This document shows, piece by piece, positions 23,944 to 29,655 of a stretch of 29,655 nucleotides of DNA; the first letter of the stretch is position 1, and every line of letters starts with the position of its first letter. Origin of the DNA: CAZLFA01 sp964558665 (GTDB lineage: Bacteria > Desulfobacterota > Syntrophia > Syntrophales > PHBD01); assembly GCA_964558665.1 (NCBI GenBank), contig CAZLFA010000054.1, positions 1 through 29,655 of the forward strand, written 5' to 3'. The translations under genes and the position numbers were made by a program. A model generated the notes under the pieces. That model saw only the letters and a program-made list of their open reading frames with translations, had not been told where the DNA came from and made no database searches.

Positions 23944-24669
23944 ATGGAGGAAAGACTCCAGAAAATTATCGCTCGTGCTGGAGTTGCATCAAGAAGGTCA
24001 GCCGAAAAAATGATTCTTGAAGGGAGGGTCAGCATCAACGGGATTAAGGTGACCACCCTGGGAGCAAAGGCGAATCCGGCGAAGGATGATATAAGAGTAG
24101 ATGATCGACTGATATCATGCGAACAGACCAATCTCTATCTTGCCCTTAATAAACCACGCGGATATGTGACAACCCTGCACGATCCGCAGAAAAGATCGAC
24201 TGTTGCAGATCTGATGGCCGGTATAGGTGAAAGGGTTTATCCGGTGGGGAGACTGGATTATGATTCTGAAGGGCTGCTGATTATGACCAACGATGGTGAT
24301 TTTTCGCACAGGATTCAGCACCCCAGATTTCAGATAGCAAAGACCTACCGGGTAAAAATAAAAGGCCGTTTGTCTCCCCGTCATAAACGCATGATGGAGA
24401 CAGGTGTCGAGCTTGATGACGGTCCTTTTAAGCCGTTATACCTGGACGTTGAAAAGGAGAACAATAAGAGCTGTTGGCTTAATATTAAAATCTCGGAAGG
24501 GAGAAATAGAATAATCAGAAGGGCCTTTGAATTGCTTGGGTATTCAGTGGTAAGGCTGATTCGCGTCTCAATTGCTTCCGTCAATCTTGAGGGGATTAAA
24601 GAGGGAGAGTACCGGAATCTGAGCGCAAAAGAGGTAGCTTCACTTCTCATGGCAGCTTCCGGGAAATAG
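23944..24669 (+). CDS. rluB: 23S rRNA pseudouridine synthase (RluB/RsuA family)
   Basis: A 241-residue enzyme with an N-terminal S4 RNA-binding domain (RLQKIIARAGVASRRSAEKM) and the pseudouridine synthase core. The catalytic Asp is in VGRLDYDSEGLLIMTNDGD; ALNKPRGYVTT, AKTYRVKIKG and EGRNRIIRRAFELLGYSV are further signatures. It likely modifies U2605 of 23S rRNA, though RsuA/RluE assignment cannot be fully excluded. The ATG at 23944 fits the family start (MEERLQK); a GTG at 23935 overlapping the scpB stop is the alternative. Last gene of the trpS operon. Confidence 0.92.
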   Translation: MEERLQKIIARAGVASRRSAEKMILEGRVSINGIKVTTLGAKANPAKDDIRVDDRLISCEQTNLYLALNKPRGYVTTLHDPQKRSTVADLMAGIGERVYPVGRLDYDSEGLLIMTNDGDFSHRIQHPRFQIAKTYRVKIKGRLSPRHKRMMETGVELDDGPFKPLYLDVEKENNKSCWLNIKISEGRNRIIRRAFELLGYSVVRLIRVSIASVNLEGIKEGEYRNLSAKEVASLLMAASGK

Positions 24670-24673
24670 ATAG

Positions 24674-24735
24674 TGTCCATCCGGAAACTCCGGATGGTGA
24701 AACTTTCAGTTTCCGGACGGAAACCAGATATAATC
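24674..24735. repeat. Dispersed REP-like palindromic element, copy B
   Basis: The outer arms CCATCCGGAAACT (24677-24689) and AGTTTCCGGACGG (24708-24720) pair over 13 bases with one mismatch; an alternative inner hairpin GAAACT/AGTTTC exists. It is homologous to copy A at 12534-12611. It begins right after the rluB stop. The rest of this ~300-bp gap holds only the promoter of the next gene. Confidence 0.75.
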
Positions 24736-24857
24736 GTCAATCACTGCTCTCATCCTTCATGCAAATTCCGCTTAATCTTAAATCAGATGGATTTGAGCGT
24801 TGATTGCGAATGAGGTGGGATATACAATGAAACTGTTATTTTTATGGAAGAATTGTC

Positions 24858-24885
24858 TTGACAATACTCTCAAAATAAATAATAG
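24858..24885 (+). promoter_or_regulatory. Promoter of the second HU/IHF gene
   Basis: A perfect TTGACA (24858-24863), with an AT-rich -10 region (best reading TAATAG at 24880-24885, 16-base spacer), lies about 90 bases before the start codon. Confidence 0.5.
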
Positions 24886-24971
24886 AAGGAGAAAGTAAAA
24901 ACATATTATTGGGTTATTAAACAATCCTTAAAATACCAACAGGAGATCAGCAATAATTAGAAGGAGGAAGT

Positions 24972-25253
24972 ATGAATAAATCCGGACTTATTGAATCTTT
25001 GGCAAAAAAAGAGAATCTTACAGAAAAAAAAGCGATCGACGTCGTCAATCTTGTTTTTAAGGGATTTACAGATGAACTGAAAAAGGGTGGAAGAATTGAG
25101 ATTAGAGGATTCGGCAGCTTCGTGGTAAGAAAATACGATGCATATACCGGAAGAAATCCCAAGACGGGAAAAAATATCAAGGTATCACCCAAAAAACTTC
25201 CATTCTTCAAAGTTGGCAAGGAACTGAAGGAAGATGTAGACAGTAAAAAGTAA
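24972..25253 (+). CDS. HU/IHF family DNA-binding protein (second copy)
   Basis: A 93-residue HU/IHF protein: MNKSGLIESLAKKENLTEKK, GGRIEIRGFGSFVVRK, the DNA arm TGRNPKTGKNIKVSPKK, and PFFKVGKELKED. The IEIRGFGSF and FFKVGKEL pattern is closer to the IHF beta side than the first copy is, but it could be a homodimeric HU. It has its own promoter, an AGAAGGAGGAAG ribosome site and a strong terminator, so it is a single-gene unit. Confidence 0.94.
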   Translation: MNKSGLIESLAKKENLTEKKAIDVVNLVFKGFTDELKKGGRIEIRGFGSFVVRKYDAYTGRNPKTGKNIKVSPKKLPFFKVGKELKEDVDSKK

Positions 25254-25304
25254 ACTGACTTCTAGTGAGGATTGCTGAAGATATTGCCTTATTTATAAAT
25301 TGCG

Positions 25305-25331
25305 AAGGGGATCACAAGATCCCCTTTTTTT
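25305..25331 (+). terminator. Rho-independent terminator of the second HU/IHF gene
   Basis: Perfect 9-bp stem AAGGGGATC/GATCCCCTT with loop ACAA, followed by T7 (25325-25331). Confidence 0.9.
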
Positions 25332-25390
25332 ATTGGCCGCTGTACTAATGTTGCCTGATGCCCCGGACATAAAACAGGTAAATCTGCCTC

Positions 25391-26212
25391 ATGCTCAGAC
25401 GTTATTATATTAATTTAATCCTTTTTTTGATTACATTTTCAACTACGCTTTTGGCGGGAGCCCTTCAAATAGGTGTCAATCCATGGGAATCGCCGCGCGA
25501 AATATGGAGGGGATTGCCTTTTGCAGTAACCTTGCTGATGATTCTCGGAGCACATGAGTTTGGTCATTACTTCATGTCCCGAAGACATAATGTAGATGTA
25601 ACACCTCCCTATTTTATTCCGGCTCCGTCATTAATAGGCACTTTTGGCGCATTTATAAAGATGAAATCTCCCATTCTGGAGAGGAAGATTCTTATGGATA
25701 TCGGAGTTGCCGGGCCTCTGGCGGGGCTGATCCTGGCAATTCCCACTCTCATTATCGGGCTTTTGCTGTCCGAGACAACAATGCATGCGGGCATAAACTC
25801 CGTAAAGCTTGGTTCATCCCCGATATTTTCGTTTTTAAGCTGGATTGTTTTCGGCAGTATGCCTGATAATATGGATGTAGTCCTTCATCCCGTTGCCTTT
25901 TCAGCCTGGATAGGCCTGCTGGTTACGTGTTTCAACCTTATTCCTGTGGGGCAACTGGATGGCGGACATATAGCCTATGCCATGTTCGGCAGCAGGCAGA
26001 AAATTATCTCCCGGATTGTTGTTGCTGTCATTATTCTCTTTGGTATTTTTTTCTGGAGCGGCTGGCTGGTATGGGCGGCAATACTTGTTTTGATGGGAGT
26101 GGATCACCCGCCGGTGTTTTACGATGGCATTCCCCTTGACAGCGGCAGGCGCGTGATAGGCTGGGCGGCCTTCATGTTGTTCATTCTGTGCTTCACTCCC
26201 GTGCCCTTTTAG
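25391..26212 (+). CDS. Site-2 protease family (M50) intramembrane metalloprotease
   Basis: A 273-residue polytopic membrane protein with the zinc motif HEFGH (residues 55-59) inside a membrane helix and the second motif NLIPVGQLDGGH carrying the Asp zinc ligand. About six hydrophobic segments are visible. There is no PDZ or CBS domain, so it is not RseP; it fits the compact S2P group related to archaeal and plant EGY proteases. Substrates, perhaps membrane-bound regulators, are unknown. It stands between the HU terminator and the convergent radC gene. Confidence 0.88.
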   Translation: MLRRYYINLILFLITFSTTLLAGALQIGVNPWESPREIWRGLPFAVTLLMILGAHEFGHYFMSRRHNVDVTPPYFIPAPSLIGTFGAFIKMKSPILERKILMDIGVAGPLAGLILAIPTLIIGLLLSETTMHAGINSVKLGSSPIFSFLSWIVFGSMPDNMDVVLHPVAFSAWIGLLVTCFNLIPVGQLDGGHIAYAMFGSRQKIISRIVVAVIILFGIFFWSGWLVWAAILVLMGVDHPPVFYDGIPLDSGRRVIGWAAFMLFILCFTPVPF

Positions 26213-26218
26213 AAGCTC

Positions 26219-26905
26219 CTATGACATCATTCCTTCTTCACGGAAGCTGAAAAACCTGTTGTCGCCGATGATGATGTGATCATGCACGCTGATATCCAGC
26301 GCTTTGGCTGTTTCGCGTATGGTTCTTGTCAGTCTTATGTCCGCATCGGACGGCCTGGTGTGGCCGGAAGGATGGTTGTGAACGAGTATGATAGCTGAAG
26401 CCTTCTTATGCAGTGCATTCTCCATTACCTTGCGAGGATAGACGACAGCCTGATTTACAATTCCTTCATTGATTGTTACAACATCGATAATTCTGTTTTG
26501 GGCGTCAAGATATACCACGGCAAAGTGTTCGTCTTTCAAGCCTCCCATACTATTTTTGCAATAGTCCAGAAGTTCCCGCGTACAGGTGATCTGAGGTCTT
26601 TCCATCGCTTTTTCTTTAAGATACAGAGTGTTCATCTCCTTTATCAGTTTGATGAGAATGGCTGAGTGGCTGCCTATGCCTTCCACTTCCTCCAACTCTG
26701 AGATCTCCGCGTTCATCACGCCCTTTAGGCTTTTGAAATGATTAAGAAGTCGCTTGGCGACGGGTTTGGTATCCTTCCTGGGAATTGAATACGTCAGAAG
26801 GAGCTCCAGAACTTCGTAATCATGAAAGGTGTCCAGTCCGGAGTTGGTAAATCTGCTTTTTAATCGCTTTCTGTGATCTGTATAGTGCGGGGGCTGTTCT
26901 GCCAT
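26219..26905 (-). CDS. radC: RadC family JAMM-domain protein
   Basis: A 228-residue RadC protein. The N-terminal helix-hairpin-helix part shows DYEVLELLLTYSIPRKDTKPVAK and ELEEVEGIGSHSAILIKLI. The C-terminal JAMM metalloprotease-like domain shows LDAQNRIIDVVTINEGIVNQ, AIILVHNHPSGHTRPSDADI and DHIIIGDNRFFSFREEG. Metal ligands H-x-H and Asp are intact. The old link to recombination repair is unproven; the molecular role is unknown. The start lacks a clear ribosome site. Confidence 0.93.
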   Translation of the reverse strand: MAEQPPHYTDHRKRLKSRFTNSGLDTFHDYEVLELLLTYSIPRKDTKPVAKRLLNHFKSLKGVMNAEISELEEVEGIGSHSAILIKLIKEMNTLYLKEKAMERPQITCTRELLDYCKNSMGGLKDEHFAVVYLDAQNRIIDVVTINEGIVNQAVVYPRKVMENALHKKASAIILVHNHPSGHTRPSDADIRLTRTIRETAKALDISVHDHIIIGDNRFFSFREEGMMS

Positions 26906-26931
26906 GGGTTTCGGGGGAACGGGTTATGTAA

Positions 26932-26967
26932 AGGCCGGTGGAAAAAATAATCGCTTCCCACCGGCTT
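26932..26967 (-). terminator. Terminator hairpin after sodB
   Basis: GCCGGTGG (26934-26941) pairs with CCACCGGC (26958-26965), loop 16 bases. On the minus strand it follows the sodB stop and is trailed by CTTTAC, a weak U tract. Confidence 0.6.
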
Positions 26968-26979
26968 ATGATCCGGAAA

Positions 26980-27573
26980 CTATTTGAGGTTTGCGTTGGC
27001 AAAATCCCAGTTGATAAGTTTTTCAATGACGGAGCTGAGGTAGTCCGGACGTCGGTTCTGAAAGTCCAGGTAGTAGGCATGCTCCCAAACATCTATGGTT
27101 AACAGTGCTTTCATGCCATGTGCAAGCGGCGTGTCTGCATTAGCAGTCTTGGTTATCTTCAGTTTTCCATTGTCAAGAACAAGCCATGCCCAGCCGCTGC
27201 CGAACTGTGTTACTCCCGCGTTTTTCAACTCTTCTGTAAATTTTGCGTAGTCTCCCCACGCTTCGGTGATTTTTTCAGCAATCGGGCCGTACGGCTGACC
27301 TCCTCCGTTTTTCTTCATGCTCTGCCAGTAAAAAGTATGGTTCCATACCTGTGCTGCATTGTTGAATACACCTGCTTTGGCGGCATCGCCGGCTGTCTTT
27401 TTTATGATGGTCTCCAGATCTGCATTGGCGAGGTCCGTTCCCTCTATCAGTTTATTGATATTGTCGACATAGGCTTTATGGTGTTTGCCGTAGTGAAAAT
27501 CAAGCGTATTGCCTGAGATATAGGGAGACAATGCTTCTCTGTCATAAGGCAGGTTCGGTAATTGAATGACCAT
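26980..27573 (-). CDS. sodB: Superoxide dismutase, Fe/Mn type
   Basis: A 197-residue cytoplasmic enzyme that dismutates superoxide. Metal ligands are visible: first His in LDFHYGKHHKAYVDN, second in WNHTFYW, then Asp and His in TIDVWEHAYYLDFQNRRPDYL. QFGSGWAWLV is the usual core, and the sequence pattern favours iron. The ATG at 27573 is chosen over 27651 because AAAGGAG lies just upstream and the family start (IQLPNLPYDREAL) follows. For an anaerobe it implies oxygen tolerance needs. It has its own promoter and terminator. Confidence 0.97.
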   Translation of the reverse strand: MVIQLPNLPYDREALSPYISGNTLDFHYGKHHKAYVDNINKLIEGTDLANADLETIIKKTAGDAAKAGVFNNAAQVWNHTFYWQSMKKNGGGQPYGPIAEKITEAWGDYAKFTEELKNAGVTQFGSGWAWLVLDNGKLKITKTANADTPLAHGMKALLTIDVWEHAYYLDFQNRRPDYLSSVIEKLINWDFANANLK

Positions 27574-27626
27574 GTATATTCTCCTTTCATAGTTTCTTGT
27601 TAGATATCTATATAACGCTGATACAT

Positions 27627-27655
27627 ATTCTACAGATTTATCCGATTTCACGCAA
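27627..27655 (-). promoter_or_regulatory. Candidate promoter of sodB
   Basis: On the minus strand TTGCGT (27655-27650), 17 bases, then TAGAAT (27632-27627), about 55 bases before the sodB ATG. The -10 box is good (5 of 6), the -35 box poor. Confidence 0.4.
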
Positions 27656-27796
27656 TAAACTTTTTTTAAAAGTGAAAAATTTTCAACCGATAAGATTCTT
27701 GAATAAAAAAAAACCTTGCCTTATACTCCAAATGAAAAGGAAAAGGTTCCGGCCAACGTCAACCAATACGAACTTCCATACTGTGAGGCATGTGTA

Positions 27797-28345
27797 ATGG
27801 CGAATGTCTTTATCTATGCGGACGATGATGCAACAACAAGGTCATATTTCGATATCACGGAAAATAACGGATACGAAATAGAAACGTTGATGTCGCTTAT
27901 TGGAGATGATGGCCAATGCGATGCTTTGAGACTTCTCTACCCGGACGGAAAATGCTGCTTCTGGGGGACTCAGGAAAATGGAGATAATCTTGCAACCTGG
28001 AATATGATGGATAAAGATGACCTTGTCCTCGGTTTTCGCAATAACTCAATAGTATTCGCTTCTTATGTTTTGATGAAAATGAAAAACCCTGTGCTGGCAG
28101 ACCAACTGTGGAATAACGGGACAGGTGAGCCGTTCAGCCTGCTGTGCTTTACAACCGAAACGAATTTTGGCGATACTTTGATCGAACCCCAGATGTCCTC
28201 CTACTTGGACATGGACTGCCGGAGGTTCACCTGTCTAAAACCGGAAAAGCGCAACAACATCCTGCGAGACTATGGGGCATTCGAAGTATTTGTCAGGTAT
28301 GGCTTGGGTCTGGATTTTCCTTCCAATTTCAGGCATTCAGAATAA
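27797..28345 (+). CDS. Probable PUA/EVE-like domain protein (possible modified-base reader)
   Basis: A 182-residue protein with no close family match that I can name. The middle, FWGTQENGDNLATWNMMDKDDLVL, then FASYVLMKMKNPVLADQLW and GEPFSLLCFTT, follows the layout of EVE/PUA-like domains found at the N-terminus of some HNH restriction enzymes (aromatic strand, W-x-x-M-x-x-x-D, strand with NP-x-LA-x-x-LW). No HNH or nuclease motif follows; the C-terminus (NNILRDYGAFEVFVRYG) seems complete. The ATG at 27797 has a weak ribosome site; the frame opens further upstream to TTG 27716. It is AT-richer than its neighbours and may be acquired DNA. Confidence 0.5.
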   Translation: MANVFIYADDDATTRSYFDITENNGYEIETLMSLIGDDGQCDALRLLYPDGKCCFWGTQENGDNLATWNMMDKDDLVLGFRNNSIVFASYVLMKMKNPVLADQLWNNGTGEPFSLLCFTTETNFGDTLIEPQMSSYLDMDCRRFTCLKPEKRNNILRDYGAFEVFVRYGLGLDFPSNFRHSE

Positions 28346-28350
28346 TGATG

Positions 28351-28388
28351 AAAAAAGGGCGAGTGAAACTCACCCGCCCCTTTAAAAA
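28351..28388. terminator. Bidirectional terminator
   Basis: A run of six A, then a stem GGGCGAGTGA/TCACCCGCCC with one mismatch and a tiny loop, then TTT and a run of A. It can terminate both the convergent EVE-like gene (plus) and the CoA-transferase gene (minus). Confidence 0.8.
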
Positions 28389-28413
28389 AAGATACTCATA
28401 CCAATTAATTATA

Positions 28414-29655
28414 TCAGTCGCTGAGTTCGGCAATTTCTTTCGGCCTGAACTCAAGGTCCATGTATCCGTACTTGTGTTCCTTCAGCTCTTCGGGCGTCGG
28501 GAAGCGGCGATCCGGCGCATTCTTGAACATCCAGTGGTTCAGCTTGATGCCGAGCTTTTCCACGGCTGCCTGCTCCAGTGCCGGACGGTCATCGGGATGG
28601 GCGATGGAGATGAGCTTCTTTGCCTTTTCGGCGTCGGTGCAGCCCATGAGGTTGACGATGCCGTACTCGGTGCAGACCCAGGTGACTAGCTGGTCGGGGA
28701 CGGTCACGGCGCTGCCCGAATCCAGCGCGGAGACGAAGCGTGACTTGCCCTTGCCGTCGCGGGATGTAGCCGCAAGAATGGCCCTGCCGCCCTTGGCCAA
28801 CATCGAGCCGAGGGTGAACTGGAGCTGACCGCCCGTGGAGGAGATGGGACGGCCGCCGACATTACCCGCTGCGTTCACCCCTCTAAGGTCCATCTGGGCG
28901 AAGTTGTTGACGGTTACCATGTTGTCGAGCTGGGAGAGCATCACGATGTTGTTCGTGTAGCCGATGTCGAAACCGGCGAACTGCGGATTGCGGTGCAGAT
29001 ACTCGTAGTAGCGGGGTGTGTCGACGGGCATGATGTATGCCCAGCCGCAGCGGCCCTTGTCGACGTTCTTCTTGGAGTTGGTAACGACGCCGGCCTCGAG
29101 GAGCGTGAAAGCGTACTCACCGATCATCTCGCTGTGCACGCCGAGGTCCTTCAGGCCGTGATCACGCATGCCGAGGACGACGGCCGTGGGGAGGGCTCCG
29201 ATGCCGACCTGGATGCAGTCGCCGTCGCGCATGATGGAGACGCAGTTCGCCGCGATGGCCTTTTGTACGTCATCCGGCTTGATGTTCTTCTCGGCGATGT
29301 AGGGCCACTGGTACTTTTCATTGTCTACGTCCACTTCAACGAAGTAGTCAACCTCGTCGACGGGCAGGAACATGCCCCTGCCTCCCTCGCACCAGGCGAA
29401 GTCGGAGCGGATTTCGCATACAAACTTCTTGCAGGATTTGGCGGTGATCATGAAGTTATTGACGCCGTAGCTGGCGTTTACGTATCCCGCCTGGGGCACG
29501 GCGCAGGCCTGAACGCCCCAGTCCATAGCTCGCTTTCCCCTGTCCGTCCGGTAGAAGCGGGCGTATTCGGCGTCCATGCCCATAGCCCATCCCCAGTGCT
29601 TCCAGTCGACGGCCTTGTATCCCTTGGTTATGAGGCCGCGGGTGGTGGGAAGAAT
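28414..29655 (-). CDS. Acetyl-CoA hydrolase / acyl-CoA:acetate CoA-transferase family protein (5' truncated)
   Basis: The frame is open to the window edge, giving 413 residues with the N-terminus missing. The C-terminal domain is typical of the acetyl-CoA hydrolase/4-hydroxybutyrate CoA-transferase family: LGVHSEMIGE with the probable catalytic Glu, QLDNMVTVNNFAQMDLRG, STGGQLQFTLGSMLAKGG and VTWVCTEYGIVNLMG. The family moves CoA between acetate and acyl groups such as butyrate, propionate or succinate, or hydrolyses acetyl-CoA. In a syntrophic fatty- or aromatic-acid degrader it would activate substrate or recover energy from acetyl-CoA (inference). Codon use is much GC-richer than the neighbours. 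It ends beside a shared terminator. Confidence 0.88.
   Translation of the reverse strand: MLPTTRGLITKGYKAVDWKHWGWAMGMDAEYARFYRTDRGKRAMDWGVQACAVPQAGYVNASYGVNNFMITAKSCKKFVCEIRSDFAWCEGGRGMFLPVDEVDYFVEVDVDNEKYQWPYIAEKNIKPDDVQKAIAANCVSIMRDGDCIQVGIGALPTAVVLGMRDHGLKDLGVHSEMIGEYAFTLLEAGVVTNSKKNVDKGRCGWAYIMPVDTPRYYEYLHRNPQFAGFDIGYTNNIVMLSQLDNMVTVNNFAQMDLRGVNAAGNVGGRPISSTGGQLQFTLGSMLAKGGRAILAATSRDGKGKSRFVSALDSGSAVTVPDQLVTWVCTEYGIVNLMGCTDAEKAKKLISIAHPDDRPALEQAAVEKLGIKLNHWMFKNAPDRRFPTPEELKEHKYGYMDLEFRPKEIAELSD

Overview
The window reads as a chromosomal segment of a Gram-negative anaerobe of the Desulfobacterota (former Deltaproteobacteria), most likely Syntrophales-like (Syntrophus/Smithella type). This is inferred from gene content: a type VI secretion fragment, the trpS-scpA-scpB-rluB order, a lone heptose adenylyltransferase domain, a second EF-G, a GAF-type sigma-54 activator, Fe/Mn superoxide dismutase and an acetyl-CoA hydrolase/CoA-transferase family enzyme. 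No rRNA, tRNA, CRISPR array or intact transposon was seen. Both end genes are cut by the window edge.

Region 1 (1-2280) is an AT-richer accessory island. It holds the C-terminus of a VgrG-like spike protein with a transthyretin-like tail, a signal-less L,D-transpeptidase (YkuD) protein that looks like a Tlde1-type T6SS effector, and an overlapping membrane-anchored candidate immunity gene. After these comes a promoterless, startless second copy of the effector's catalytic end (78 bp identical to the first) with its own different membrane-anchored candidate immunity gene. A 22-bp inverted repeat closes the island.

Region 2 (2299-8014, minus strand) carries a CCA-adding enzyme/poly(A) polymerase family protein, a TIGR03960-type radical SAM protein fused to DUF2344, a xylose-isomerase-like TIM barrel protein and a secreted protein. 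Region 3 (8160-9871, plus) is rsfS-comF-heptose adenylyltransferase. An N-acyl-D-amino-acid deacylase-like amidohydrolase follows on the minus strand. Region 4 (11722-16171, plus) has a small coiled-coil protein with an HD phosphohydrolase, a TPR lipoprotein, a GerMN protein and an EF-G paralogue.

Region 5 (16178-20620, plus) may be a signalling module: a K+ channel with an RCK domain, a soluble cyclic-nucleotide-binding protein and a GAF/AAA+/Fis sigma-54 activator. Directly downstream of the activator are three TGTGC-N7-GCACW dyads, then a good sigma-54 (-24/-12) promoter, then an apparent small RNA. The RNA is about 210 nt, has three hairpins with C-rich loops (two display CCCTCC, an anti-Shine-Dalgarno sequence) and ends in a hairpin plus T8. 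I know of no described RNA matching it. The layout recalls LuxO-Qrr or NtrC-NrsZ circuits.

Region 6 (20621-26212, plus) has two HU/IHF family genes flanking trpS-scpA-scpB-rluB, with a five-unit 39-bp repeat at the end of scpB, and a site-2 protease family gene. Region 7 (26219-29655) has radC and sodB on the minus strand, a probable PUA/EVE-like modified-base reader, a bidirectional terminator and a partial CoA-transferase family gene of clearly higher GC content. Two copies of a REP-like palindromic element lie directly behind genes at 12534-12611 and 24674-24735.
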